The notes: generated by a model from the letters alone, not told the origin. DNA of 64,000 nt from UBA7446 sp965657545 (GCA_965657545.1 CBFHOG010000007.1:1-64000), one strand, 5' to 3'; shown: positions 1-9,095, counted from the stretch's first letter. Made by a program: numbers and translations.

Positions 1-447
1 GGTTTTTACATTATTTGTGACATCATCTCCTTGAACTCCATCACCACGAGTTACCGCTTGCGTAAGATTGCCATTAACGTATGTTAAACTAATTGATGCA
101 CCGTCGTATTTTAATTCACATGTGTAGTCCAACGTATCAACACCTAGTATTTTACACATACGTGTTTCCCAGTCTAACAAATCTTGTTTGTTATATGAAT
201 TATCCAAAGAATACATACGATACTCATGCATCACAGTTGTAAAGTTTTTGGTCACCGCACCACCTACGCGCTGCGTGGGCGAATTAGGGTCAAAAAAAGA
301 GGGATTCGCCTCCTCTAGCGCTTTTAAAGCAGCTAACTTTTGATCAAAAAGATGATCCGAAATAGCAGGAGCATCATCAATATAGTACTTCCTATTATGT
401 TCGTGAAGTTCTTTTCTGAGGGCACTAATTTGTTCAGCTATTGTCAT
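1..447 (-). CDS. ligA: NAD-dependent DNA ligase, N-terminal part (runs off the window)
   Basis: The first 149 codons of LigA, which seals nicks in replication and repair using NAD+. The frame stays open to base 1, so the rest of the gene lies outside the window. The visible part covers the Ia region, with a Tyr-Tyr pair near residue 21, and the start of the adenylation domain. The motif LKYDG places the lysine that becomes AMP-linked at residue 113. The ATG start at 445-447 overlaps the prmC stop as ATGA, which implies co-transcription and probably translational coupling with prmC. Nothing odd is seen in the visible part. Identification is confident from the N-terminal region and the KxDG motif. 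Confidence 0.93.
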   Translation of the reverse strand, partial: MTIAEQISALRKELHEHNRKYYIDDAPAISDHLFDQKLAALKALEEANPSFFDPNSPTQRVGGAVTKNFTTVMHEYRMYSLDNSYNKQDLLDWETRMCKILGVDTLDYTCELKYDGASISLTYVNGNLTQAVTRGDGVQGDDVTNNVKT

Positions 448-1292
448 GGTTTGCAAGCGTGTATAAATCTTGGATTAGCTCTAAAATCGTTTCGAAGTAC
501 AATATCGGAAAAACCTTTATGTTGTAAAATATTTTTTACCGAATCCATAAAGGGGGCGTGCCCTTCAAAAAATAAATTGCCTTGCTGTGTAAGTTGTTGA
601 ATGGCGTATTGGCTAATACATTCATAAAAATAAAGTGGGTTTTCGTCAGGCACAAAAATGGCATGGAGTGGCTCATGCTCAATGACGTGTGGCTGAGTGG
701 TTTTTTTTAAGGCTTCTGGAACATAAGGTGGATTTGAAACGATAATATCCCATGTATTTTTTGGTAGGTTTTTCGAAAACACGTCCTGTTGATGAAAATC
801 AACCAAGAGTTTGTTATCCTTTGCGTTCTGTTGGGCAACAAACAAAGCATCTTCGTCAATATCCCAAGCCGAAATACACCAATTTGGACGTGCTTTTTTT
901 AAAGCCAATGCAATACATCCGCTTCCAGTACAAATATCGAGTACTCGTAGCGATTCATTATTTGTGAAAGTAGTTAAAATCCAATGTACTAACTCTTCCG
1001 TTTCCGGACGTGGAATGAGTACCTTGTGGTTTACATTAAGTTGAATACCAGCAAAATCCGTCTTACCTATTATATATTGTATAGGTACATTTTTTTTCAA
1101 TCGATTCAAATCATTTATAAATCGATTACTATCAACTTCTAAAATCGTTTCTTGAAGACGCAAAACAACCTCTACAGAAGAATAATTGAAGTACAGGCTG
1201 CATAAAGCAGCAAAATGTTGGCGCACTTCGTCAACGTCATACATAGAACGAAGTTCATGCTCAAAAATGTTACGGAGTTCAACTAATTTCAC
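444..1292 (-). CDS. prmC: peptide chain release factor N5-glutamine methyltransferase
   Basis: PrmC/HemK methylates the glutamine of the GGQ motif in release factors RF1 and RF2. At 282 residues it has the normal family length. An N-terminal helical domain is followed by IPRPETEE (93-100), the SAM-binding glycine loop VLDICTGSGC (117-126) and the signature NPPY (187-190) that binds the substrate glutamine. The start is GTG at 1290-1292. A stop lies in frame just upstream, and the next ATG would remove 17 residues of the helical domain, so GTG is preferred. The stop overlaps the ligA start by four bases. It is divergent from ribD across about 100 bases. Confidence 0.94.
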   Translation of the reverse strand: MKLVELRNIFEHELRSMYDVDEVRQHFAALCSLYFNYSSVEVVLRLQETILEVDSNRFINDLNRLKKNVPIQYIIGKTDFAGIQLNVNHKVLIPRPETEELVHWILTTFTNNESLRVLDICTGSGCIALALKKARPNWCISAWDIDEDALFVAQQNAKDNKLLVDFHQQDVFSKNLPKNTWDIIVSNPPYVPEALKKTTQPHVIEHEPLHAIFVPDENPLYFYECISQYAIQQLTQQGNLFFEGHAPFMDSVKNILQHKGFSDIVLRNDFRANPRFIHACKP

Positions 1293-1365
1293 GTTAAAAT
1301 GTAATCTTTTTTAATACGACCAAAACAGGGTAAGCATTGCTCTGCATTATCATGCAGATATTTGA

Positions 1366-1373
1366 TATTTTTG
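1366..1373 (+). promoter_or_regulatory. -7 promoter element of ribD (TATTTTTG)
   Basis: The octamer fits the Bacteroidota -7 consensus TAnnTTTG. It lies 18 bases before the TTG at 1392, so the transcript should start near 1380. That rules out start codons further upstream for ribD. No convincing -33 element was seen. Confidence 0.45.
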
Positions 1374-1391
1374 CTAAAATACATATTCCAC

Positions 1392-2423
1392 TTGCATAGC
1401 AAACACAATATATTCATGCAACGCTGCATAACGCTTGCTAAAAAAGGATTAGGCTACACCTACCCTAACCCAATGGTCGGTGCTGTTGTAGTGATAGAGG
1501 GCAATATAGTCGGCGAGGGATGGCATCAAAAATCGGGAACTGCACACGCTGAGGTACACGCTTTAGCAACACTACAACAATCGCATCTTAAAAAAGCGAC
1601 ACTTTATGTGAACTTAGAGCCATGTGCACACCACGGCAAAACACCACCCTGCTGTGATTTGGTTATTGCAAAAGGGATAAAAAAGGTAGTGGTTGGCGCT
1701 GAAGACCCGAATCCAAAAGTTGCAGGCAAGGGGATTAAAGCCATGCGAGAAGCCGGAATCGAAGTAATAGTTGGGGTTCTGCAAGACGCTTGTATCGAAC
1801 TCAACAAACGCTTTTATTGCTACCATATTCATAAGCGTCCATATATAGTGTTGAAATGGGCACAGTCGCAAGATGGATTCATGGCGCCAAAAAATGATGT
1901 GAAAGGAAAAGTGACTTGGATAAGCGATGTACATAGTCAACAATTGGCGCACCGTTGGCGCGCTGAAGAGCATGCCATTTTAATAGGCAGAAAAACAGTA
2001 GAGGCTGATAATCCTGAACTTACCACAAGAAAATGGAATGGCACAAATCCAATAAGATTGGTTTTTGATCCTACATTAAAAATACAAGAAAACACAAACG
2101 TGTTTAATAGCGCAGCACAATCAATAATTTTTAATGAGCTATTAGACAAAAAAAAGGGAAACGTATTTTGGAAAAAAATTGATGAAGAAAATAAACTTAC
2201 GTCGTTCTTAGAAAAGGTACACGAACATGGCATTCAATCGATACTGGTTGAGGGCGGTGCTGTTACTTTACAACATTTTTTTGGGACAAATATGTGGGAT
2301 GAATGCCGTGTAATAATAAGCCAAAAAAATCTAAAAGGAGGTGTAATGGCACCTGAAATACCAAAGGGTAAAAAGGAAGAAAAAATGATTGTAGGAGATT
2401 GCTTACATCTAATTAAAAGGTAA
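1392..2423 (+). CDS. ribD: bifunctional riboflavin biosynthesis deaminase/reductase
   Basis: RibD carries out two successive steps of riboflavin synthesis: deamination of the diaminopyrimidine and reduction of the ribosyl chain. The N-terminal CMP/dCMP deaminase-type domain shows the zinc site as HAE (about residues 52-54 from this start) and PCAHHGKTPPC about 25 residues later. The C-terminal reductase domain follows (VEGGAVTLQHFF near the end). The start is uncertain. TTG at 1392 gives the short helix before the MQRC motif seen in other RibD proteins and lies just downstream of a promoter motif; ATG at 1416 is the alternative. The 3' end overlaps the convergent thioesterase gene by 11 bases. 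No FMN riboswitch is visible upstream. Confidence 0.92.
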   Translation: MHSKHNIFMQRCITLAKKGLGYTYPNPMVGAVVVIEGNIVGEGWHQKSGTAHAEVHALATLQQSHLKKATLYVNLEPCAHHGKTPPCCDLVIAKGIKKVVVGAEDPNPKVAGKGIKAMREAGIEVIVGVLQDACIELNKRFYCYHIHKRPYIVLKWAQSQDGFMAPKNDVKGKVTWISDVHSQQLAHRWRAEEHAILIGRKTVEADNPELTTRKWNGTNPIRLVFDPTLKIQENTNVFNSAAQSIIFNELLDKKKGNVFWKKIDEENKLTSFLEKVHEHGIQSILVEGGAVTLQHFFGTNMWDECRVIISQKNLKGGVMAPEIPKGKKEEKMIVGDCLHLIKR

Positions 2424-2817
2424 ACTTATCCAATAAAAAAGAGGGGCATTTCATCGCGCGCATTGTTTCCCCATCAACAAAAACCAAACGTGTAGAAGCA
2501 GTGGTGATTACTTTTCCTTGTTCATTTTCAATGCGATAGGAAAATACGACAAAATAGGGTTCGAAAATATCTAACGTGGTGTGCACAAAAAATAATTCAT
2601 CAAATCTTAGCGGACGCTTATAAGCAATGGAAATTTCGGTAAGCGGAAGCAAAATTTTGCTTTGCTCCAAAGACGCATAGCTAACTCCTTGACGTTGTAA
2701 CCAATCTATCCTAGCTTGTTCAAAGAAATAGGCATATTGGGCATGATGTACAATGCCCATTTGATCTACTTGATGATAATTAACTTTAAGTTTAATTGTA
2801 GTACTTTTCCTACTCAT
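2413..2817 (-). CDS. YbgC-type acyl-CoA thioesterase (4HBT hotdog fold)
   Basis: A 134-residue single-domain hotdog thioesterase of the 4-hydroxybenzoyl-CoA / YbgC group, expected to hydrolyse acyl-CoA or acyl-ACP in the cytoplasm. The sequence VDQMGIVHHAQY puts the likely catalytic Asp at residue 18, followed by the usual His-x-x-Tyr and the FFEQAR helix. Length is normal for the family. The substrate cannot be read from sequence. It stands alone, divergent from dnaA, and converges on ribD with an 11-base overlap of coding ends. Confidence 0.85.
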   Translation of the reverse strand: MSRKSTTIKLKVNYHQVDQMGIVHHAQYAYFFEQARIDWLQRQGVSYASLEQSKILLPLTEISIAYKRPLRFDELFFVHTTLDIFEPYFVVFSYRIENEQGKVITTASTRLVFVDGETMRAMKCPSFLLDKFTF

Positions 2818-3012
2818 TGTAAAATCTATATGTCAAAAAAAATGTTGTGAAATGGTCTTTAATATGCAATAAACTTTTTGAAAATTCAATAGCAAAAGGA
2901 CTTTTTTTTCATAAAATTTACACACATATTTGTGCAGTGGAAAAGCTAGGTCAGTTGTGTTCTAAACATCACCTATTTTGCACTACAAAACACATAACAA
3001 TCAATAATTAAA

Positions 3013-4440
3013 ATGCAACAAACCGCTCAAAGCATCTGGGATAGTTGTTTGAAATTTGTACAGGATAACATTCAAAATCAGGCATTTAGAACTTGGTTTG
3101 AACCCATAAAACCACTGAAACTAAACGGCGAAGCACTTAGCGTTGAGGTGCCAAGCAAATTTTTCTATGAGTGGCTCGAAGAACATTATATTCAAATTTT
3201 AAAAGTTGCACTTACTAAAGAACTGGGTCCAAACGCTAGACTTGTTTACGTTATCCGAATGCAGAATACTTTTGGAAACAAAAAACCCTTCACAGAACAA
3301 ATTCCCAGTCAAAACAAAGGACTTATAAAAGTACAGCACGTAGAGGCTCCATTGCGCACACAAACAGCTGAACTGACAAATCCTTTTGTGATCCCTGGAA
3401 TTCGAAATTTAAAAGTAGAATCGCAGTTAAATCCAAACTATAATTTTGAAAATTTCCTAGAAGGCGATGCCAACAGACTGGCACGTTCTGCAGGAATTGC
3501 TGTTTCTAATAAGCCAGGTGGAACTTCATTTAATCCGCTTTTGATTTTTGGCGGTGTGGGCTTAGGTAAAACCCACTTAGCACATGCCATTGGGGTGGAC
3601 ATAAAAAGCAAATATCCAGACAAAACTGTCCTTTATATTTCAGCTGAAAAATTTACACAACAGTACATAGAGGCGGTAAAGAAAAACACCCGTAACGACT
3701 TTATTCACTTTTATCAAGTGATGGATGTACTCATTATTGATGATGTGCAATTTTTCTCTGGAAAGTCTGGCACACAAGATGTATTCTTCCATATTTTCAA
3801 TCATTTGCATCAAAACGGAAAGCAAGTTATCCTTACATCAGACAAAGCGCCAGTTGATATGCAAGACATTGAGCAACGTTTATTGTCTCGTTTTAAATGG
3901 GGGCTCTCTGCAGAACTGATGCGGCCTGATTTCGAAACCCGTATTTCTATTCTGAAAAACAAACTGTATCGTGATGGCGTTGAATTACCAGAAGAGATTA
4001 TTGACTATGTGGCCAAATCTGTTAAAACAAATATTCGTGAACTTGAGGGTGCTATTATATCATTAATTGCGCAATCCTCTTTCAACCGCAAAGAAGTCAC
4101 TCTAGACCTTGCGAAGCAAGTCGTTGAGAAATTCGTTAAAAACACCAAAAGAGAAGTTTCTATAGATCACATTCAAAAAGTAGTGTCTGAATATTTTCAA
4201 ATGGATGTTACCACATTGCAATCAAAAACACGAAAACGTCATATTGTGCAAGCCCGGCAACTTGCTATGTATTTTTCTAAAAAGATGACAAAGGCATCTC
4301 TAGCAAGTATTGGTGCTAAAATTGGACATCGAGACCACGCAACAGTCCTACATGCTTGTAAAACTGTTGATAATCTGGCATTTACGGATAAACAATTCCG
4401 TAAATATGTGGAAGACTTAGGAAAAAAACTCACGCACTAA
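3013..4440 (+). CDS. dnaA: chromosomal replication initiator DnaA
   Basis: DnaA binds 9-mer boxes at the origin and melts the DNA when bound to ATP. All four domains are present in 475 residues: the N-terminal interaction domain, a linker, the AAA+ domain with Walker A GGVGLGKT (180-187) and Walker B LIIDD (about 240), and the C-terminal helix-turn-helix with the DnaA signature GHRDHATV from residue 438. It heads a same-strand group with the phosphatase (3-base gap) and the RsmI-like methyltransferase (3-base gap). No DnaA-box cluster is evident in the 195 bases upstream, so this locus need not be the origin. A weak TTG-N16-TATTTTG promoter-like pair lies at 2955-2980. Confidence 0.97.
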   Translation: MQQTAQSIWDSCLKFVQDNIQNQAFRTWFEPIKPLKLNGEALSVEVPSKFFYEWLEEHYIQILKVALTKELGPNARLVYVIRMQNTFGNKKPFTEQIPSQNKGLIKVQHVEAPLRTQTAELTNPFVIPGIRNLKVESQLNPNYNFENFLEGDANRLARSAGIAVSNKPGGTSFNPLLIFGGVGLGKTHLAHAIGVDIKSKYPDKTVLYISAEKFTQQYIEAVKKNTRNDFIHFYQVMDVLIIDDVQFFSGKSGTQDVFFHIFNHLHQNGKQVILTSDKAPVDMQDIEQRLLSRFKWGLSAELMRPDFETRISILKNKLYRDGVELPEEIIDYVAKSVKTNIRELEGAIISLIAQSSFNRKEVTLDLAKQVVEKFVKNTKREVSIDHIQKVVSEYFQMDVTTLQSKTRKRHIVQARQLAMYFSKKMTKASLASIGAKIGHRDHATVLHACKTVDNLAFTDKQFRKYVEDLGKKLTH

Positions 4441-4443
4441 ACC

Positions 4444-4893
4444 ATGGCAACCAAAGTGCTTATGGTGTGTCTAGGCAATATTTGCCGTTCACCATTGGCT
4501 GAGGGTATTTTTCGACATCTTAGTAACCCTACTGATTTTGTTGTTGACTCTGCAGGTACTGCAAACTACCATACAGGTGCTGCTCCGGATCCTAGAAGTA
4601 TAGCAGTGGCTGCCAAAAACGGTATAGACATTAGTAACCAAAAAGCGCGACAACTTACTCAAGACGACATCGTAAAATTTGATCATATTTTAGTTATGGA
4701 TCAACAAAACCTTACAGATGCACTAGCGCTGTGTAACACACAAGAGGATCGACATAAAATTGAATTGCTTACCACGGCAAGTGGTCTTACTGCTTCCAAT
4801 GTTCCTGACCCCTATTACGGAAATAAAAAAGGGTTTGATACCGTTTATGAATTGGTATATTCGTGCTGTAAGGCATGGCTAAACAAACATTAA
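4444..4893 (+). CDS. low-molecular-weight protein-tyrosine phosphatase
   Basis: A 149-residue cytoplasmic phosphatase that hydrolyses phosphotyrosine through a cysteine intermediate. The P-loop CLGNICRS has the nucleophile at Cys9 and the phosphate-binding Arg15. The general acid Asp122 sits in the PDPYYG motif. Length is typical. It follows dnaA by 3 bases and precedes the methyltransferase gene by 3 bases, so all three are probably on one transcript. The protein substrate is unknown; in other bacteria such enzymes often act on tyrosine kinases of polysaccharide export, but no such kinase lies in this window. Confidence 0.92.
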   Translation: MATKVLMVCLGNICRSPLAEGIFRHLSNPTDFVVDSAGTANYHTGAAPDPRSIAVAAKNGIDISNQKARQLTQDDIVKFDHILVMDQQNLTDALALCNTQEDRHKIELLTTASGLTASNVPDPYYGNKKGFDTVYELVYSCCKAWLNKH

Positions 4894-4896
4894 ACT

Positions 4897-5616
4897 ATGG
4901 ATACTCCTTCAAAAGGCAGATTGTTTTTAATTCCCAATGTGTTGGGTGATACAGCCCCACTAGAGGTTGTTCCCATGTCAGTAAAAAAAACGATAGAACA
5001 ACTCCGTTATTTTGTATTTGAAAAAGAAAAAGCAGGACGTGCATTTGTAAAACGAATCAGTCCCACAGTACCACAAAACACCATGAGTGTATTTTTGCTC
5101 AATAAATTCACCACTTCCGAAGAGCTTCATCAAATACTTAACCCACTGCTTGAAGGCAACGATATTGGACTTATTACGGATGCAGGTTGCCCAGGAGTTG
5201 CAGATCCAGGTGCAGATTTAGTAGCTCTTGCACATCAAAACAACATAAGCGTAACCCCACTTGTAGGCCCATCATCCATATTACTAGCCGTAATGGCTTC
5301 TGGACTAAATGGACAGTCATTTGCATTTAATGGGTATTTACCTATTGACAAAGCTGAGCGCAAAAAAGCAATCAAACAGTTCGAAAAGAAATCCAAAGAA
5401 TTACAGCAAACGCAAGTATTCATCGAGACGCCTTATCGAAATAATGCATTGTTGGAAGATTTATATAAAAGTTTACGTCCAGAAACTAAGCTGAGCATAG
5501 CTTGTGATATAACACTCTCTACAGAATATATAAAAACAAAAGCAGCAGCTGATTGGAAAAACTCAAAAGAAGACTTTCTTCGACGCCCTGCCGTATTTTC
5601 CTTTTTCGCTTCTTAA
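4897..5616 (+). CDS. RsmI-like SAM-dependent methyltransferase (tetrapyrrole methylase fold)
   Basis: This 239-residue protein has the tetrapyrrole-methylase fold also used by RsmI, which 2'-O-methylates C1402 of 16S rRNA. The motif TDAGCPGVADPG near residue 90 corresponds to the conserved SDAGTPGISDPG of RsmI. It is shorter than typical RsmI, and its N-terminus (RLFLIPNVLGD) differs from the usual RsmI opening. It therefore looks like the second, divergent paralogue that many Bacteroidota carry, and its substrate is uncertain. It ends in convergent overlap with mltG: the two TAA stops share the bases TTAA at 5613-5616. Confidence 0.8.
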   Translation: MDTPSKGRLFLIPNVLGDTAPLEVVPMSVKKTIEQLRYFVFEKEKAGRAFVKRISPTVPQNTMSVFLLNKFTTSEELHQILNPLLEGNDIGLITDAGCPGVADPGADLVALAHQNNISVTPLVGPSSILLAVMASGLNGQSFAFNGYLPIDKAERKKAIKQFEKKSKELQQTQVFIETPYRNNALLEDLYKSLRPETKLSIACDITLSTEYIKTKAAADWKNSKEDFLRRPAVFSFFAS

Positions 5617-6647
5617 CGATAAATATTGCGCTGACGCAACCAAGTGGTGTATTTCTTTTTATTCTTATTGTGCTGACTCAGTGTGTTAGCAAATAAATGA
5701 AAGCCTGTCCGATCAGGATCAGCAACAAAGTACAAGTGGTTGTGATTTTTAGGAAACAGGACGGCATCTATTGCGCTTACGTCAGGCATGGTAATCGGAC
5801 CAGGTGGAATCCCTCTATTGCGGTAGGTATTATAGGGAGATTTTATTTTAAGGTCTTTGTACAAAACCCTACGAATATCCAAATCAAAATCATTGGCCTT
5901 TCGTTTCAAGGCATAAATTACAGTAGGATCGGCTTGAAGACGCATCCGCTTTCGAATTCGATTAAGATAAACCCCCGCTACTGTTGGGCGTTCAATAACT
6001 CGATACGATTCTAATTGAACAATGGCTGCTAAAGCAATTACCTCAACGCGCTCAAGACGCATCTTTTTGCGAGCAGTCTCACGTTTGGGTGTCCAAAAGC
6101 GGTTGTATTCTAAGAGCATTCTATCACGAAACTGTGTAGCATTTGTATTCCAAAAAAACTCGTAAGTATTTGGGATACAGATAGAAAATACATTTTCCGA
6201 AGTAAAGCCCTTTTTTTCTAAAAAAGATGGATCTAAAAAAGAATTGATAATTGAGGTACTGTCCGCCTCTATTCTTTGAGCCACAAAACCAGCCAAATGC
6301 ATCAAGGTTTGTTGGTTATTAAAAGTCAGTTTAATGGGTTTATTTTCAGAACGTAAACGATTAATCATATCGTTATTATTCATTCCGTTTTCTAATATAA
6401 AACGACCCGGAATTGGACTATATCCTTTGCGTATCGCCGCTTGCTGAAATAAATCGATACGTTTTACCACTTTTGACAACGTATCATAAGCTGCTGCATT
6501 AATATTTACAGAAGGGATAAGTACTTCTTTGGTAGGTGAATCAAATGCCGTATTTTTTGCAAAAAACACCCTGTAAAAATGACCTACAAATACGCCACCT
6601 AAAACAAAGCCAACCAAAGCGATAGCTACTAATAATCTTTTTTTCAT
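5613..6647 (-). CDS. mltG: endolytic murein transglycosylase MltG
   Basis: MltG (YceG-like) cleaves nascent glycan strands and is thought to set their length. It has one N-terminal membrane helix (residues 4-24 from this start) and a large periplasmic part. The catalytic-domain motif is recognisable: IVQLES followed by ER, VAGVYLNR and LQADPTVIYA; the second acidic position of the usual EKE motif is the one retained. ATG at 6647 is preferred because it gives a 4-base ATGA overlap with dapF and a clean membrane anchor. GTG at 6665 would add six residues. It is coupled to dapF, so two cell-wall genes are linked. Confidence 0.9.
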   Translation of the reverse strand: MKKRLLVAIALVGFVLGGVFVGHFYRVFFAKNTAFDSPTKEVLIPSVNINAAAYDTLSKVVKRIDLFQQAAIRKGYSPIPGRFILENGMNNNDMINRLRSENKPIKLTFNNQQTLMHLAGFVAQRIEADSTSIINSFLDPSFLEKKGFTSENVFSICIPNTYEFFWNTNATQFRDRMLLEYNRFWTPKRETARKKMRLERVEVIALAAIVQLESYRVIERPTVAGVYLNRIRKRMRLQADPTVIYALKRKANDFDLDIRRVLYKDLKIKSPYNTYRNRGIPPGPITMPDVSAIDAVLFPKNHNHLYFVADPDRTGFHLFANTLSQHNKNKKKYTTWLRQRNIYR

Positions 6648-7432
6648 GCTTGATTTAATTCCCACATCCCTGTAAAAACTGGGGTTGCAGGTCCTTGTAA
6701 AATAATAGATTCATACCCGTTTTCGGTGACAGAAAAAGATACGCTGAGATTTCCTCCACGTGTATGTATTTGAATTTTTTTTGAAGTCGTTAGGGCGCTT
6801 ATGTGTGCTGCCAAGGCAGATGCTGTCACTCCAGTACCGCAAGAAAGTGTTTCCGCTTCTACCCCACGTTCAAAAGTCCTTACGCTTAAGGAGTTAGCAT
6901 CAACATATTGTACAAAGTTTACGTTTGTACCATCTGAAAAGTAGGGAGCACCGTGTGCAATTTTTGACCCCAAAACTGCCACGTCAACCTTATCAATATC
7001 CGAAACAAAAACCACATGATGCGGAGAACCTGTATCTAAAAAAATATCCGATTCACGGAATTCCCAGTGTGACACTGTATGAAGTTTTAAAGCCACTTCA
7101 TCTCCAACAAATTGAGCCTTATGTAAACCGTCGGCGGCACGAAACACAACATTATTTTTAGTAAGCCCTAGAGTTTTAGCGTAATGTATGGCGCAACGAG
7201 AGCCGTTACCACAAAGGCTACCCTCATGACCATCAGCGTTAAAGTAACGCATATAAAAATCGGAACTTTCGTCCTGCTCAACAGCAATGAATCCATCAGC
7301 GCCAACACCAAAATTTCGGTGACATATTTGGGCAACAGCATCGTGATTTTCGATAGGAAACCTCTTATCTCTATTATCAATAACAACAAAGTCGTTACCT
7401 GTTCCCTGATATTTTACAAATGAAAAAATCAT
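6644..7432 (-). CDS. dapF: diaminopimelate epimerase
   Basis: DapF interconverts LL- and meso-diaminopimelate for lysine and peptidoglycan synthesis by a two-base, cofactor-free mechanism. Both catalytic cysteines are present: Cys74 in LCGNGSRC and Cys198 in LSCGTG. The length of 262 residues is normal. The ATG at 7432 is chosen because the protein then starts directly with the conserved FVKYQGTGNDF segment and a promoter -7 motif ends three bases upstream. A longer frame from an ATG at 7456 would start upstream of that promoter. It overlaps mltG by four bases. Confidence 0.95.
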   Translation of the reverse strand: MIFSFVKYQGTGNDFVVIDNRDKRFPIENHDAVAQICHRNFGVGADGFIAVEQDESSDFYMRYFNADGHEGSLCGNGSRCAIHYAKTLGLTKNNVVFRAADGLHKAQFVGDEVALKLHTVSHWEFRESDIFLDTGSPHHVVFVSDIDKVDVAVLGSKIAHGAPYFSDGTNVNFVQYVDANSLSVRTFERGVEAETLSCGTGVTASALAAHISALTTSKKIQIHTRGGNLSVSFSVTENGYESIILQGPATPVFTGMWELNQA

Positions 7433-7435
7433 GCG

Positions 7436-7443
7436 CAAATATA
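7436..7443 (-). promoter_or_regulatory. -7 promoter element of dapF (TATATTTG)
   Basis: A perfect TAnnTTTG match whose last base lies only three bases (CGC) before the dapF ATG at 7432. If it is used, the mRNA would have almost no 5' leader. Confidence 0.5.
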
Positions 7444-7631
7444 GGTAATCTACCATGACACCCTATTGTTAAAAATGCGTTAAAGCACTTTTAACTCACA
7501 ATAAGTTCCTTTACATTTGGTGGTGAAATTGAAAATAATTGCTATAAAACTCCCAGCAGGGTGCTTGAATTTTGAATGAAATACACCCAAAAATATGGGT
7601 ATCACGACATCCAAACTTAAAATTTAAATAG

Positions 7632-9026
7632 ATGAAATCGATTCTTAAAACCAGTACTATTGCTTTTATTACCTCTTTTGTAGCCGTTTGGGCGTTCAAT
7701 CGAGTTCAAAAAAATCTAGATGAAACCCCAGCTACCTATACTACTACTCCACAAGTAGTGAACACAAATTTTACACCATCAACAACTGTTAGCGCCATAA
7801 GTACAGATTTTACTATGGCGGCAGAAAAAACGATTGATGCTGTGGTTCATATCACCAACACTAGTGTTGGGAAAACACGTCAACCCAATAGCATTTGGGA
7901 GTATTTTTACAATACCCCAAGTCGTGAATATCCAAGAATTGGAATGGGATCGGGAGTTATCGTTTCCCCTGACGGGTATATCATTACCAACTACCACGTT
8001 ATTGAAAATGCTACCGAAATTGAAGTGACCACAAATAACAATAAAATATATGAAGCAGAACTTATAGGCGCAGATTCAAGTGCAGATATTGCCGTATTGC
8101 GCATTAATAGCGAAGAGGTATTTCCCCATGTGCGCTTTGCAGATTCAGACTTAACACGCATTGGCGAATGGGTATTGGCAGTAGGAAATCCATACAACCT
8201 AAACTCTACTGTAACAGCTGGAATTATTAGTGCAAAATCGAGAGATTTGAATAGTTATGACAGTAACAATCAATCCTTTATTCAAACCGATGCTGCTGTA
8301 AATTCTGGAAATAGTGGAGGAGCCTTAGTAAACTTAGATGGTGATTTAATTGGCATCAACACAGCCATTACCAGCAACGGTATGGGCACATTTATTGGGT
8401 ATTCGTTTGCAGTTCCAAGCAACATGGCGCGTAAAATTTATGAAGATATTGTTGAGTTTGGAAACGTACAAAAAGCACTTTTGGGTGTTACTGGAAACGG
8501 ACTTAACGCGCGCATTGCCGAAGAACTTGGCATTGAAGAAACCGAAGGGTTCTATGTTGCTGGACTCGAAGAAAGCATGGGTGCCAAAGAAGCTGGAATA
8601 CAAGAAGAGGATATTATCATCAAAATCAATGATGCGCCTATTCGGAAATTTGCAGACCTTACAGGCTACTTGGGCTCAAAACGTCCCGGCGATCGTGTGA
8701 ATGTGACTTTTTTACGAAAAGGCAAAGAACAAACACTTTCAGTGGAACTAAAGCGTACACCTTTTGTAAACTATTACGGAATGCGTTTAAGAGAACTAAC
8801 CAAAAAAGAAGCGAACAAATTAGACCTCAATGAAGGGGTACACGTATCTGCCGTTCAAAACGGACGTTTATATCGTCGAGGAGTACAAGAAGGAGATGTA
8901 TTGCTCTCTGTAAATGGAAATGACATATCCTCCATTGATGATGTGCTGAAACTGGAAGAAGACAGTATATACGAATTGGAGTTTATGAATCAGGACAAAG
9001 AACGTATGCGCTTTATTTTTGAATAG
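7632..9026 (+). CDS. HtrA/DegP-family periplasmic serine protease
   Basis: A 464-residue Do-like protease of envelope quality control. An N-terminal hydrophobic segment (about residues 7-21) exports or anchors it. The trypsin-like domain has the triad His122 (NYHV), Asp152 (ADIAVL) and Ser228 (GNSGGA). Two PDZ domains follow, at about residues 275-365 and 375-464. It is a single-gene unit ending in a strong hairpin terminator at 9071-9095. It is divergent from dapF across 199 bases from the chosen dapF start. No clear promoter was identified in that gap; a short ACCC/GGGT repeat lies near 7588. Whether it behaves like DegP, DegQ or DegS cannot be told from sequence. Confidence 0.93.
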   Translation: MKSILKTSTIAFITSFVAVWAFNRVQKNLDETPATYTTTPQVVNTNFTPSTTVSAISTDFTMAAEKTIDAVVHITNTSVGKTRQPNSIWEYFYNTPSREYPRIGMGSGVIVSPDGYIITNYHVIENATEIEVTTNNNKIYEAELIGADSSADIAVLRINSEEVFPHVRFADSDLTRIGEWVLAVGNPYNLNSTVTAGIISAKSRDLNSYDSNNQSFIQTDAAVNSGNSGGALVNLDGDLIGINTAITSNGMGTFIGYSFAVPSNMARKIYEDIVEFGNVQKALLGVTGNGLNARIAEELGIEETEGFYVAGLEESMGAKEAGIQEEDIIIKINDAPIRKFADLTGYLGSKRPGDRVNVTFLRKGKEQTLSVELKRTPFVNYYGMRLRELTKKEANKLDLNEGVHVSAVQNGRLYRRGVQEGDVLLSVNGNDISSIDDVLKLEEDSIYELEFMNQDKERMRFIFE

Positions 9027-9070
9027 TCCGTTATACTTTTTTTCGTTTGGTCGTGTGTTTCAATGATTCA

Positions 9071-9095
9071 AGGTGGTCGAAAATTTCGACCACCT
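9071..9095 (+). terminator. intrinsic terminator after the HtrA protease gene
   Basis: Two perfectly complementary 12-base arms (AGGTGGTCGAAA / TTTCGACCACCT) separated by one base, followed by CTTTTCTT. It starts 45 bases after the stop codon of the protease gene. Confidence 0.85.

Noticed and set aside
1293..1391. Possible FMN riboswitch before ribD
   Set aside because: The gap is too short and shows none of the conserved FMN-element blocks.
2818..3012. Possible origin of replication upstream of dnaA
   Set aside because: No cluster of DnaA boxes was seen. Only a weak CACA/TGTG repeat near 2920-2933 and a promoter-like pair are present.
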